Assembly (NCBI GenBank): GCA_964508715.1
Contig: CAZDUX010000007.1
Location: 104,043-168,042, forward strand
DNA: 64,000 bases
From: JAKALX01 sp964508715
Lineage (GTDB): Bacteria; Chloroflexota; Dehalococcoidia; Tepidiformales; Tepidiformaceae
Direction: 5' to 3'
The position numbers and the translations under genes are program-made. Position 1 is the first letter of the stretch. Every line of letters starts with the position of its first letter. This document shows, piece after piece, positions 28,300 to 37,155 of the stretch. Under the pieces are notes generated by a model. The model searched no databases. It was not told the DNA's origin and saw nothing but the letters and a program-made list of their open reading frames with translations.

Positions 28300-28497
28300 G
28301 TCCTGTCCCTCCTTGGTGTGGCGAGTCTATCGCGTTGAGTGACTCACCCGGGCGGGTGATTGGCGTGGCCAGCCCTCGTGATGCGAACTGGCCTTCGCGA
28401 ACGAGGCGCGAGCGGGCGAACAAGATGAGCCGGGGTGTCCGGCGAACCCGGAAACCGCCCTTTTCGCGTATCTACGGACGTTAGCGGCGGCCACCTC

Positions 28498-28503
28498 TAT
28501 GCT
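28498..28503 (+). promoter_or_regulatory. Likely leaderless promoter of the DedA gene
   Basis: TATGCT lies 6 bases before the GTG at 28510. The identical hexamer and spacing occur before the tag gene at 40036. Confidence 0.4.
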
Positions 28504-28509
28504 TACGGC

Positions 28510-29112
28510 GTGGGAATCGACGTTGAGGGGCTCATCGAGGCTGTTGGCTACACCGGGCTGTTCCTGATCGTCTTCGCCGAGACGGGGTTGCTCATCGGTT
28601 TCTTCCTGCCAGGCGACACGCTGCTCATCACGGCGGGGCTCATCGCGCAGCGCGGCAAGCTCGAGATCTGGTGGCTCATTCCCCTCCTCATCGTGGCAGC
28701 GGTGATCGGTGATTTTGTCGGCTATCAGATCGGGAAACAGACGGGCCCGCGGCTCTTCAAACGCGAGGATTCGCGCCTGTTCAAACGCAGGCACCTCGAA
28801 CGTGCCGAGGAGTTCTACCAGAAGCATGGCGGCAAGACGATCGTCATCGCGCGCTTTCTCGCCCTGATTCGCACATTCGCACCTACCGTGGCCGGTGCCG
28901 CGAGGATGCCCTACCACAGCTTTGTCCTGTTCAACGTCGTCGGGGCAGTTGGCTGGGTGATGTCGATGCTCTGGATCGGGTACTTCTTCGGCACGCGCGT
29001 GGGCGACAAGCTCGAGCTGTTCTTCCTGCTCCTCGCGGCGTTCACGGTAGCGGTGAGCACCGCCCCGGGCGCATGGCATCTCTGGCGGCAACGCCGCCGT
29101 CTCTCGGCCTGA
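28510..29112 (+). CDS. DedA-family membrane protein
   Basis: The protein of about 200 residues has the DedA pattern: re-entrant N-terminal helices (GYTGLFLIVFAETGLLIGFFLPGD), then a VIGDFVGYQIGKQTG helix and the conserved F-Y-x-K-H-G-G-K...ARF-x-x-x-R-T-F-x-P-x-x-A-G segment (FYQKHGGKTIVIARFLALIR). It contains several membrane helices. DedA proteins support membrane homeostasis, some as lipid flippases (undecaprenyl phosphate recycling). The start is set at GTG because a TATGCT hexamer lies 6 bases upstream; an in-frame GTG 25 codons earlier would add an atypical polar extension. Confidence 0.85.
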   Translation: MGIDVEGLIEAVGYTGLFLIVFAETGLLIGFFLPGDTLLITAGLIAQRGKLEIWWLIPLLIVAAVIGDFVGYQIGKQTGPRLFKREDSRLFKRRHLERAEEFYQKHGGKTIVIARFLALIRTFAPTVAGAARMPYHSFVLFNVVGAVGWVMSMLWIGYFFGTRVGDKLELFFLLLAAFTVAVSTAPGAWHLWRQRRRLSA

Positions 29113-29162
29113 AGACAACGCTACGACCGGCGGGGCTGCTCTCGCGCCGGTGCCTCGACCCG

Positions 29163-29438
29163 TTACGAGCGGCCGGACCGCTCCCTGTCCCTTTTTCGGA
29201 GCCACCAAATTAATATCACCAGGCCGATGACGGGGGGTATCCATGACCAGAACGCATAGATCACCGAGCTCATCAGTACGATGGCGACGATGATGAGGAT
29301 CCCCAGGCAGCCGGTGGCGCAGGCACACCCCTGGGGGTTCTTCCAGAGGGAATAGACGAGACCCGCGAGCATGCCGAGCAGGAACCAGTCGCGGGTTCGT
29401 ACGTGCTGGCCGGGTTTAGCTGGCTGGCGAGCGGTCAT
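29163..29438 (-). CDS. Small two-pass membrane protein
   Basis: The 91-residue protein has three hydrophobic stretches: DWFLLGMLAGLVYSLW, GCLGILIIVAIVLMSSVIYAFW and PPVIGLVILIWWL. A CACATGC cysteine cluster sits before the second, and the C-terminus is strongly basic (RKRDRERSGRS). The start is chosen at the ATG with GGAAGGTG 7 bases upstream; a longer frame upstream lacks membrane-protein character. No family or function is recognised. It is divergent from the site-2 protease gene, sharing its upstream region. Confidence 0.65.
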   Translation of the reverse strand: MTARQPAKPGQHVRTRDWFLLGMLAGLVYSLWKNPQGCACATGCLGILIIVAIVLMSSVIYAFWSWIPPVIGLVILIWWLRKRDRERSGRS

Positions 29439-29563
29439 TTTCGCACCTTCCCGGGCGAGGATTACTGCCGGCCGCGTCACTCCCTGTCGCGGAGGGCCCG
29501 GTGGAGTGATCCCGACCGGGGTATCGCACCCTGATTGCCCCGCGGCGATTGACACGCATGGCG

Positions 29564-29569
29564 TAGAGT
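29564..29569 (+). promoter_or_regulatory. Likely leaderless promoter of the site-2 protease gene
   Basis: TAGAGT ends 6 bases before the ATG at 29576. A TTGACA at 29549-29554 is only 9 bases away and so is not a properly spaced -35. Confidence 0.4.
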
Positions 29570-29575
29570 AGAGCT

Positions 29576-30730
29576 ATGTTCGGCAAGTCGTTCCAGGTGG
29601 CAAAGATCGGCGGAATCGGGATCGAGATCCACCCCTCGTGGCTCGTCATCCTCGTTCTCGTGGCCTACACCCTCTCCGTTGGCTGGTTCCCCGAGACGTA
29701 TGACGGCTGGAGTACCGCCGCCTACTGGATCGTCGGAAGCATCTCGGCACTGCTGCTCTTCGTGACAGTCCTGGTGCACGAACTGGCGCACGCGGTCGTG
29801 GCCATCCGGCGGGGGCTCGAAGTCCCGAAAATCACCCTGTTCATCTTCGGCGGCGTCTCGCACATGGCACGCCAGCCGCGAACCGCCGGTGAAGAGTTCC
29901 AGATTGCCGCTGCCGGCCCGGCCACGAGCATCGTCATTGCTGCTATCTGTGGGGGGATCGCGTTCCTCGTGGGCAATGACAAGGTCTCGGGCACCCTCTG
30001 GTACCTGGCGGTGGTCAACGTCCTCCTCGGTGTTTTCAATATCGTCCCGGGATTTCCACTCGATGGCGGCCGGGTGCTGCGCTCGATGGTCTGGAAGCGC
30101 ACCGGCAGCTTTCGGCGGGCGACGCGGGTCGCGGCGGGTGTGGGCGAAATGGGAGGCTACCTGCTGATGGCGGCAGGCGTCCTCATGCTCTTCGGAGGAT
30201 TCGTTTTCGATGGCATCTGGTTCATGTTCATCGGCTGGTTCCTGCTGGGGGCAGCCAAGAGCGAATCGCAGAACCTGCAGCTCGAGGCGATCCTTGGCAA
30301 GCAAACGGCCCGGGACCTGATGCACACGGAGTTCGCGACCGTATCCCCCGCGCTCCCCGTCCAGGAAGTCGTCGATGACCACATGATCGGCAAGGGTGAG
30401 CGGGCGCTGGTGGTTGCGAACGATGCCGGGGTGCAGGGCATCCTCAGCGTGGGCGATGTGCACCGCGTGCCGCGTGACCAGTGGGCCAATACGCCCGCAC
30501 AGGCCGTGATGACGCCGCGGGCGCAGGTCGTCACGGTGCAGGGCAATGCGAAAGCACTCGATGTGCTGATGCTGCTCGCCGAGAAGCGCCTCAACCAGGT
30601 GCCGGTGCTCGAAGATGGCCGGATGATCGGGATGATTACTCGGCGCGAGCTGATCGACCGGGTACAGCTGGCCGAGGAGCTTGCGCCGGAGCCCGGGGAC
30701 ACTCAATTCCCGGGCTCCGATGAGCGGTAG
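29576..30730 (+). CDS. Site-2 protease (M50) family zinc metalloprotease with tandem CBS domains
   Basis: The 384-residue polytopic membrane protein has the zinc motif HELAH (68-72) in LVHELAHAVVAI and the second metal motif near residue 160 (NIVPGFPLDGGRVLRS), both intact. It has about five membrane helices. The C-terminal 130 residues hold two CBS domains (DLMHTEFATVSP ... and AVMTPRAQVVTV ...), which often sense adenine nucleotides. The family cleaves membrane-embedded regulators such as anti-sigma factors; no anti-sigma gene is adjacent. No Shine-Dalgarno is seen; a -10 hexamer 6 bases before the ATG suggests leaderless expression. Confidence 0.92.
   Translation: MFGKSFQVAKIGGIGIEIHPSWLVILVLVAYTLSVGWFPETYDGWSTAAYWIVGSISALLLFVTVLVHELAHAVVAIRRGLEVPKITLFIFGGVSHMARQPRTAGEEFQIAAAGPATSIVIAAICGGIAFLVGNDKVSGTLWYLAVVNVLLGVFNIVPGFPLDGGRVLRSMVWKRTGSFRRATRVAAGVGEMGGYLLMAAGVLMLFGGFVFDGIWFMFIGWFLLGAAKSESQNLQLEAILGKQTARDLMHTEFATVSPALPVQEVVDDHMIGKGERALVVANDAGVQGILSVGDVHRVPRDQWANTPAQAVMTPRAQVVTVQGNAKALDVLMLLAEKRLNQVPVLEDGRMIGMITRRELIDRVQLAEELAPEPGDTQFPGSDER
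30687..30719 (+). terminator. Hairpin inside the 3' end of the site-2 protease gene
   Basis: An 11-bp perfect stem, CGGAGCCCGGG with its complement, and an 11-base loop lie in the last codons of the protease gene. A second 11-bp stem (30746-30756 with 30773-30783) follows in the tail of the opposite-strand pseudogene. Together they may end transcription from both sides. Confidence 0.45.
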
Positions 30731-30747
30731 GCAGCGCGCGGGCCGGA

Positions 30748-31317
30748 CTACCTCAGTGACTTTGCCAGGCGGCTGAGGTAGTCACTGGAGAGTTCTGCCA
30801 GTCCAGCAGTCTCGATATCGAATGTCCGATCTCCGACGATGAGGGTGTACAGATCGGTGCCGTGTTTCCAGAGCGCGACTCCAGGAAGGCCCACATCAAC
30901 CACACGCGGTTGGCCTTCCGTCGATGGACGCACCGCAGGGCTTTCCATTCTCCCGTTGAACTGGAACACCGTCAGCGTGGGCGTGGCGGCATCGACCGCT
31001 TGCCCGCCCGCGGAATAGCCCACCACCGCGAACCTCAGAGAGCTGAGTGTCTCTGCCGGCCCGAGGTGCGTGTCGACGTACGAAAGATGCATCCCCGGTG
31101 CAGGTAATTCCCCGATTGAAAGCACGGTGAAGCCGACCTTCGCGGACGCGTCGCCCAGCGCTGTACCCGGGTCCTATGTTGCGACGGCAGTGCCCTCCGA
31201 GCGAACCTCAACCTGGGCAGCCGCGTCGCTGTCTCCCGAAAGCCACGCGAACCCTACACTGCCAGCCACGCCAACCGCCGCCGCGGCTATCGCGAGAAAC
31301 ACGATTCTCTTGGTCGT
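30748..31317 (-). pseudogene. Decayed secreted protein gene (start codon ACG, internal TAG)
   Basis: The frame reads as a secreted protein with an N-terminal signal peptide (TKRIVFLAIAAAAVGVAG). GGAGG lies 7 bases before an in-frame ACG, exactly where the ATG should be, so the start looks mutated ATG to ACG. Codon 48 is TAG (31174-31176), and the coding frame continues normally for 141 codons (VGFTVLSIGELPAPGMHL ... DYLSRLAKSLR). The C-terminal part loosely resembles DUF4367-type domains of anti-sigma-like proteins; this is not certain. Two independent lesions make it a probable pseudogene. It lies directly after another damaged secreted-protein gene, probably once in one operon. Confidence 0.7.
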
Positions 31318-31331
31318 TTTCTAGCCTCCAA

Positions 31332-31844
31332 TCAATGCCGAAGCACAATGTCGCTCGACTGGTTGCAGCTTCCGCCCTTGCCAAAACCGGTGTTCACGTA
31401 GACGTTGTGCCCTGAGGTGTCGTAGTTCAGAGCATGATTCCCACCGGGGATCTGGCTCCCCCAGAGCGTCCAGTCGTTTGCCCAGTCCGTGTATGGAGCG
31501 GGGTACGCACGCATCGTGTTCGTTGAGGAGAATCCATCGACAAGGAACATCCACTGCCAAGAAATGGTGTTCCAGGCTGGGGATCCGCTGTAGGCGTCGG
31601 AGTACGTCCAGGTTATCTGATGGGATGATGTGTCGTCGTAGAAATAGCCCGCCCATCCGTGCTGATACGTCGTCGTCGGGCAGTTGAGCGGTGCGCTCGG
31701 GTAGGCATTGGGTGTGTTGTACCCGGATGTCGGCCAAACAAATGCAGGATTCGCTGCTCCTGCCAGTCTGATCGCCACCACGACAGCCATTGCACATATG
31801 AGGACGAGGATGCCCAGGTGCACGAAGCGTCGTGATTGAAAGAT
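31332..31844 (-). pseudogene. Secreted protein gene with lost ATG (ATC in its place)
   Basis: GGAGG (31851-31855) lies 6 bases before an in-frame ATC codon. The following residues FQSRRFVHLGILVLICAM continue as a well-formed signal peptide ending near RLAGAA. The open frame then runs without a stop to 31332 (about 170 codons), rich in Trp, Tyr, Ser and Thr (WPTSGYNTPNAYP, GWAGYFYDDTSSHQITW) with two cysteines. The simplest reading is an ATG-to-ATC point mutation. A GTG seven codons later (31823) could still start a 163-residue protein with a shortened signal peptide, so weak expression is possible. No homologous family is recognised. Confidence 0.65.
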
Positions 31845-31876
31845 TTGTTCCCTCCTTCAACTCGGATGCCCGTACC

Positions 31877-32113
31877 TTAGGTATTACCTATCCGCGCGTC
31901 TGTCCCCGAATCAGTGAATTTGGCCCGATAGTGATCGCCTGCCTGCCAACGGCTCCGAACATCAAGCTTGCGCAGGATACGACCAATGTGCGTCTCGACA
32001 GTGTTCAGTGTCACAACCAGTTAGGCCGCGATCTCTCGATTCGAAAGACCCTCGTTAACGAGCGCAAGTATCTGCTTCTCACGGTCTGAGAGTTCCCGCT
32101 GTCGTATGGCCAT
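31877..32113 (-). pseudogene. Short LuxR/GerE-type regulator with internal stop
   Basis: An ATG with GGAGG 6 bases upstream opens a GerE-type DNA-binding domain: RQRELSDREKQILALVNEG, SNREIAA, a TAA stop as codon 31 (32021-32023), then LVVTLNTVETHIGRILRKLDV in the same frame. The expected residue at the stop is Glu or Gln (consensus IAxxLxxTxxTVExH), one base from TAA. Homology fades after RSRWQA, and a final stop comes at 31877. It sits upstream of the two damaged secreted-protein genes on the same strand and may once have controlled them. Confidence 0.8.
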
Positions 32114-32276
32114 CCGCCGCCTCCGCATTCCCCACGGCTCGCCACATGGCTACACCGCCCTCTCCCGCCACGCATGATGGGCCCATCGTGGCCCGAATTC
32201 AACACGATGCGTGTCAATTCCCTGTCAGACTAAGGATTATCCTCAACTGAACAATGAGTCAGTCCGTACCGGCCTA

Positions 32277-32825
32277 TCACGACACCACGTCGAACGCACT
32301 CGGGTACCGCACCCGCCCCTCCGCCCCGGCCAACGTGCCCGGCTCGAGTTCGAGCGCCATCCATGCTTCGTCGGGCACGGGGAACGGGGCTTCGACGCCG
32401 AAGCGGCTCGCCGGGCGGAAGCCGAAGCGGCGGTAGTACTTCGGGTGGCCGAGGACGATGACCGAGCGGAAGCCGAGCCGCCGCGCCTCTGCCAGGCCGT
32501 GCCGGATGAGGCGCGTCCCGGCGTGGAGTGGCTCGTAGCCGGGGAGGACGCCGAGTGGTGCGAGGGCCAGCGTCTCGACCTCGCCGTGCGGAGTCTCGAT
32601 AACGGCCCGTGAGAAGAGCAGATGCCCGATGAGAGCGCCGCTCTTCGTCTCTTCGGCGACCAGGGAAAGCGGTGGCAGCCACGCATCCGAGGCGCGGAGG
32701 AGTTCGACCAGGCGAGCCTCACCGGAGCCATCGCGGCGGCCGCCGTCGCTGAAGGCGGTGAGATGGACGTGTCTGATGCTGGTTTCGTCACCGGGGCGTT
32801 CGAGCCTGACCAGGGCTTCCGGCAC
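32277..32825 (-). CDS. GNAT-family N-acetyltransferase
   Basis: The 182-residue single-domain GNAT has the acetyl-CoA signature ALAPLGVLPGYEPLHAGTRLIRHGL (Q/RxxGxG/A region) and C-terminal YYRRFGFRPASRFGVEAPF. This is the layout of the YhbS-like group, which acetylates small molecules or proteins. Start GTG is preferred because it follows the previous gene's stop by 2 bases and has GGAG about 11 bases upstream; an ATG eight codons earlier would overlap the upstream gene. It forms an operon with the Eis-like gene. Substrate unknown. Confidence 0.82.
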   Translation of the reverse strand: MPEALVRLERPGDETSIRHVHLTAFSDGGRRDGSGEARLVELLRASDAWLPPLSLVAEETKSGALIGHLLFSRAVIETPHGEVETLALAPLGVLPGYEPLHAGTRLIRHGLAEARRLGFRSVIVLGHPKYYRRFGFRPASRFGVEAPFPVPDEAWMALELEPGTLAGAEGRVRYPSAFDVVS

Positions 32826-32827
32826 GG

Positions 32828-34054
32828 TCAGAAGATCTCCGGGATCCATGGAGCCGGGTCCCACGCGAACATCAGGTCCGCCCGGCGCATCGCCTCGCTG
32901 GAGCCATGTACCCGGCCGGCCCGGGCAAGCGCCTGGAACCGCATCCCGCCGAGGTAGACTGCGCCGAGCGTTTCGGCATCGAGGTCGAGTTCTGGCGTCT
33001 CACCCGTCACGCGCCGGCATTCTGCACCCGAAGGTCCGCCCTCGAGCCGGTAGGTCCCTTCGTTCGAAGGGCAGAACGGGTCGGTGAGCCTGAAGGTCAG
33101 CCAGCCGTCCATCGCGTAGCGGCGTGCACCAAGGGCCCGCTCGACGTCCACCACGCGCACGAAGATGCTGTCGGTGGGTCGGCGGATGAGGCGCCTGGGA
33201 TCTTCGAGCATGTGGAGGAGCGGCTCGTCGATCCGTGCGAAGTCGCAGCGGATCGTCTCGACGAGATCGACGCCGAAGACGTAACTCCAGAGGGCGGAGC
33301 AGGCAGCATCGGTCGCAGCGACGAGTTCGACGATGCTCAACTCGTTCACGGCGGAACCGAGCTCAAACGCTTCCTTCATCCGGTAACGTACATAACCCAG
33401 GCAATGTCCGTCTTCCTCGTACTGGACGCGGAAGCTGCTGCTGTAACCGCCGGGCCGTTGCAGTTCCGTCTCCGGGAGGTGGCGCACCTCCCACCACGCC
33501 TGGCTGCGGGAGATCATGCCGGGGGTGGTGCGGCGAACGCGTTCGTAGAGATCGGGCCAACATGCCAGCGCCTCGTCGCGGTTCACAAACCGGCATGAAC
33601 CGGTCCAGGGAACGATGTGACGGAGGGCGCTCCGCGTGCGGAGGATGCGGATTTCCGCAGCCTCGGCTGCCAGGCCGTACCCGAAGCGGCCGTAGATCGG
33701 TGCTTCCGAGGCCCAGAGGGCTGCGATCGCCTCGCCGTGCTCGCGGATTTCATCGAGCTGGCGACGCATCATGCCCGTGAGGATGCCCTGCCGGCGATGG
33801 GTCGCGGCAACCGACACCCAGGTGACGCCGGCGCACGGGAGGGAGTTGCCGGGGACGGTCATTTCGAACTCCCAGATGCCGGCTGTCCCGACGATCTGGC
33901 CGCCTGCGACGGCGGCCGTGCTGCGCTCCAGGTTCCGGAGCCGTTCGCCGCGCTCGAGGTGGGCGGGGTCTAGGTCGTGCCCGAACGCTCGCGCCTGGAC
34001 TTCGAAGAATGCCGGTACCTCGCCGGCATCGATTGGCCGGTACGTTATCGCCAT
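32828..34054 (-). CDS. Eis-like GNAT acetyltransferase with C-terminal SCP2-type domain
   Basis: The 408-residue protein has two GNAT-type lobes and a sterol-carrier-like C-terminus, the architecture of the Eis family. N-terminal acetyl-CoA binding is visible in VTWVSVAATHRRQGILTGMMRRQL, and EAPIYGRFGYGLA is highly typical of Eis. The C-terminal part (LTFRLTDPFCPSNEGTYRLE) matches the SCP2-like domain, and the chain ends WIPEIF, close to the usual Eis ending with a free C-terminal carboxylate near the active site. Eis enzymes acetylate amines, in mycobacteria including aminoglycosides; the native role here is unknown. The start has GGGAGG 6 bases upstream. Confidence 0.85.
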   Translation of the reverse strand: MAITYRPIDAGEVPAFFEVQARAFGHDLDPAHLERGERLRNLERSTAAVAGGQIVGTAGIWEFEMTVPGNSLPCAGVTWVSVAATHRRQGILTGMMRRQLDEIREHGEAIAALWASEAPIYGRFGYGLAAEAAEIRILRTRSALRHIVPWTGSCRFVNRDEALACWPDLYERVRRTTPGMISRSQAWWEVRHLPETELQRPGGYSSSFRVQYEEDGHCLGYVRYRMKEAFELGSAVNELSIVELVAATDAACSALWSYVFGVDLVETIRCDFARIDEPLLHMLEDPRRLIRRPTDSIFVRVVDVERALGARRYAMDGWLTFRLTDPFCPSNEGTYRLEGGPSGAECRRVTGETPELDLDAETLGAVYLGGMRFQALARAGRVHGSSEAMRRADLMFAWDPAPWIPEIF

Positions 34055-34163
34055 GGTGTCCTCCCGGATGAGACCGGCCGCGGGGCCGATGTTGTAAGGA
34101 ACGTGGCGGTCCACGCACGGGTTACCACGGTTTCATGATTCCCATTACGTGGCCGGGTGGTCC

Positions 34164-34958
34164 TCAGCTGGTGAGGAACCCGGCCACTGCCGCGTTGAAC
34201 TCGGCCGGGTATTCGCCTGTGAATCCGTGCCCGCCGCGCGGCAGGATGCGGAGCGTGGCGTTGGGGATATGGGCCGCGAGTTCCTCGCTTTCGTAGGGCG
34301 GTGTGAGGATATCCTCCGCGCCAACGAGCACCAGCGTTTCCGCGCGGATCTGGTCCAACCGATCGAGGGTGTCGTGGGCCATGGTCGCGTCGAGCTGGCG
34401 GAGATAGGCGTGCTTCGCGATTGGGTGCGGATCCTTCAGTGCGAGGGTGATGGCGGCTGCAGGCTTGTCCGGGTCCTGGAGGAGTGTCGCCGTGGAACCC
34501 CATGGCTGCTGGATGGCGATGATCGATTCCCGCGGTACGCCCGCTTCGTGTAACGCCCGCTGTGCCACGGCCACACGCTTCCGCATCTCGCTCGTTCGCG
34601 CGCGCGAACAGGCGAGTACGAGCCGGTCGATGCGGTCCGGGTAGTTGATGGCGAGTTCCTGGGCGATCATGCCGCCCATGCTCGCGCCAACCACGTGAGC
34701 GCGCTCGATCCCGATCGACTCCAGCAGGGCGGCAGTATCGTCTGCCATCTGGCGGATCGAGTAGGGTTCATCGGGCGCGGAGGTGCGGCCCGCACCGCGG
34801 TTGTCGAATGTCGTGACGCGAAACTGCTTCGCCAGTTCCGGTGCGTTGAGGGCCCAGGCGCCCGAGTGTGCGCCGAGCCCCATCACGAGGACGAGGTCCG
34901 GGCCCTCGCCCCGCTGGCTGTAGTAGATGTCGATCCCGTTGGCATGAACAGTTGGCAT
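34164..34958 (-). CDS. Alpha/beta hydrolase
   Basis: The 264-residue alpha/beta-hydrolase-fold enzyme has the nucleophile elbow VVGASMGGM, oxyanion region LVMGLGAHSGAW, acidic residue in VLVGAEDILTP and catalytic His in GGHGFTGE. It resembles the 3-oxoadipate enol-lactonase/haloperoxidase-like branch; the substrate is not predictable. The N-terminus MPTVHANGIDIYY is typical, which sets the start. A TAGGCT hexamer 7 bases before the ATG and no Shine-Dalgarno suggest leaderless transcription. Confidence 0.87.
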   Translation of the reverse strand: MPTVHANGIDIYYSQRGEGPDLVLVMGLGAHSGAWALNAPELAKQFRVTTFDNRGAGRTSAPDEPYSIRQMADDTAALLESIGIERAHVVGASMGGMIAQELAINYPDRIDRLVLACSRARTSEMRKRVAVAQRALHEAGVPRESIIAIQQPWGSTATLLQDPDKPAAAITLALKDPHPIAKHAYLRQLDATMAHDTLDRLDQIRAETLVLVGAEDILTPPYESEELAAHIPNATLRILPRGGHGFTGEYPAEFNAAVAGFLTS

Positions 34959-34965
34959 GCCACGT

Positions 34966-34971
34966 AGCCTA
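34966..34971 (-). promoter_or_regulatory. Likely leaderless promoter of the alpha/beta hydrolase gene
   Basis: TAGGCT on the minus strand ends 7 bases before the ATG, with no ribosome-binding site between. Confidence 0.35.
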
Positions 34972-35063
34972 CCGCCCGTTGTTGGAAAGGAAAGAGGCTT
35001 CGCGCTGGCACCGTTCCATTGGCTCACGGCGCCCGGTAGCATCGCTCCCACTGGAGGGGATCC

Positions 35064-36959
35064 ATGCCGCTCGATGCTCACACCCTCGCCGCCTTCGAGA
35101 TTGCCATCGTGGGCGATAGCCCGCCCATCGCTCACGCAGCAGCCGAACTTCGCGGTCATCTCGAGCGCATCCCGGCGGCACCTGTTCGGGGGACTCTCGT
35201 GATCGAAGCCGGCGATGGCCCGGTCGATGAGTTCACCGTCTCGGCCACTGCCGACCGCGTCGTTCTCCATGGTGCGAACCCCCGGGGAGCGCTCAACGCG
35301 GCCTACTGGCTCCTCGAACGTGTGGGTTTTGCGTGGGTGGAACCGGGCGACGGCGGCGCGTGTTACACGCCCCGCAGCCTCGCAGAAGGTGAGTACACCG
35401 AGACTCCCGCCTTTCCGCGCCGGACCCTCATTCTTGGGGGTGACGCCTCCCACAATGATTGGCGGGGCTGGCTCACGTGGGCTTCACGCAACCGCTACAA
35501 CGACCTCTTCTTCCACGACACGCCCCCCAGCAGGCACCGCGAACCTGCCCGGCCACTCCCGGTGACCGCCGGTGATTACCTCGCCGACCGTGGTGGTTGG
35601 ATGTTCGAGCGATGGGATGTGGATGGCACGGCAATCGCCCGCGAAGCCGGGCTCAACGGCATGAGCCTCCAGTTTGGCGGGCACCACCTGCCGGGTTTCA
35701 TTCCGCGCAGCGCGTTCGACGAGCATCCTGAATGGTTTCCGTTGCGCAAGGGCCGCCGCGACCCGCGTTTCAACCTCTGTCCAACTTCGCCGGGGGCACT
35801 CGAGGAGCTTCGGCGCGGCGCCGAGGCGTTCTTCGACCGTTTCGCCGGCGCCGATGTTTACCACGCCTGGGCCGATGACATCGCCGGTGGTGGGTGGTGC
35901 ACGTGTGAATCGTGCGGCGGGTTGAGCCCCTCCGACCAGGCGCTCATCGCCACCAATGCGGTTGCGGAGGTGCTCGCGCACGTTCGTCCCGGTGCCCGTC
36001 TCTCTCACCTGGCTTACCACGACACCCTGAAGCCGCCCGAAAGGACGCGCCCCGCCGCGAACGTGACGCTCCTCTTCGCCCCGCGGGAGCGGTGCTACGC
36101 GCACGGCATCGCCGATGAGCGTTGCACGAAAAACCACAACCAGTACTGGGAGCCGTTCACCGGTCTGCTCGATCTCTTCGGCCACGATCCCGCGCGCATC
36201 CATGTATTCGAGTACTACTCGGATGCAATCCTCTTCAAAGGGATGGCGCCAACGCACCTCGCGGTCCTCCCGCTCGATACCGCGGCCTACGCCACTGCGG
36301 GCGTCTCCAATCTCCAGGACCTGGTGGTTGGCAATCGCCCGTGGATCGGTACGCCATGGCACGCCTGGTGGACGGCACGCTGCTGCTGGTCGCCGCAACT
36401 ATCCGCGGGTGAGGAGATCGCGCGTTTCTGCGACGCGGCCTTCCCGGAGAACAGCGCTGCAATGCAGGCGGTCCTTCGTGATCTCGACCGGGCCTACCGC
36501 CTCTTTTTGAGCCTGCACAACCTCGAGGCCGCCCCTCACCACGATGTCCTCGACTTCTCCGCGGAGCCCCGGCGTACCCTCTCGGCAAAGGCCCCCGAGT
36601 CGCTCGAAGGGGCGTTGCTCCTCCAGCAGGCTGCCAGCCGCGTTGCGGCGCTGCGCGCCACCGACCCCGTAGAGGTGGACCGGCTTACGCGTGAAGCCCG
36701 GCAGATGGAAGGTGTGGCGAACATCGCCTCGCATCTTGCGAACCGCGTCTCGGCGTGGGATGCGGCCCTCGACGGTCTCCGTGGCCAGGCGGCCACCTAT
36801 CTCGCCGCTGCGAAGTCCGCCCTCGCGCGTTACGAGGCCTGGGATGCGGCCAACAACGAGCCTGCCTTTGCTCCTATCTCCACGGGCATGCTGGCAGCTG
36901 CCCACTGGCACACCGGAGAGGTCGAACGCCTGGTCGCGGGTGAGAAGGCCGGTGGGTGA
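35064..36959 (+). CDS. DUF4838-family protein (glycoside-hydrolase-like fold)
   Basis: The 631-residue protein starts with an N-terminal GH20-like accessory domain (AAELRGHLERIP ... GALNAAYWLLERVGFAWVEPGD). A TIM-barrel-like middle carries the family features FNLCPTSPGALEELRRG and HAWADDIAGGGWCTCESCGG. The latter has the C-x-C-x-x-C cluster and a D-D pair placed like the acidic pair of hexosaminidases. The C-terminus (about 480-631) is helical. No signal peptide is seen, so it appears cytoplasmic. Activity is uncharacterised; an exo-glycosidase role is inference. GGAGG lies 5 bases upstream. It is not in an operon. Confidence 0.8.
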   Translation: MPLDAHTLAAFEIAIVGDSPPIAHAAAELRGHLERIPAAPVRGTLVIEAGDGPVDEFTVSATADRVVLHGANPRGALNAAYWLLERVGFAWVEPGDGGACYTPRSLAEGEYTETPAFPRRTLILGGDASHNDWRGWLTWASRNRYNDLFFHDTPPSRHREPARPLPVTAGDYLADRGGWMFERWDVDGTAIAREAGLNGMSLQFGGHHLPGFIPRSAFDEHPEWFPLRKGRRDPRFNLCPTSPGALEELRRGAEAFFDRFAGADVYHAWADDIAGGGWCTCESCGGLSPSDQALIATNAVAEVLAHVRPGARLSHLAYHDTLKPPERTRPAANVTLLFAPRERCYAHGIADERCTKNHNQYWEPFTGLLDLFGHDPARIHVFEYYSDAILFKGMAPTHLAVLPLDTAAYATAGVSNLQDLVVGNRPWIGTPWHAWWTARCCWSPQLSAGEEIARFCDAAFPENSAAMQAVLRDLDRAYRLFLSLHNLEAAPHHDVLDFSAEPRRTLSAKAPESLEGALLLQQAASRVAALRATDPVEVDRLTREARQMEGVANIASHLANRVSAWDAALDGLRGQAATYLAAAKSALARYEAWDAANNEPAFAPISTGMLAAAHWHTGEVERLVAGEKAGG

Positions 36960-37155
36960 ACAGGACGGGCCTCCCGCCCGAGCGTCCGCCTCTGCGCATC
37001 GGCGGCACACACCGTACCTGGCCAGCCATCATTGGTTCATCCCGGGATTGATGAGGCTACGGGGAATCCCGGGCACTTTCCGCCCGCTCTCGTTCGTGCC
37101 TGCCGGGCCGCTCCCCTACCATTGGCGCATCTCCCGCAATTGAAGGTCACTCCCG

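Noticed and set aside
29549..29554. TTGACA as -35 for the site-2 protease gene
   Set aside because: Only 9 bases separate it from the TAGAGT hexamer, far from the normal 16-18.
31174..31176. TAG as a recoded (pyrrolysine or read-through) codon
   Set aside because: The neighbouring genes show TAA and lost start codons as well; independent lesions argue for decay, not recoding.
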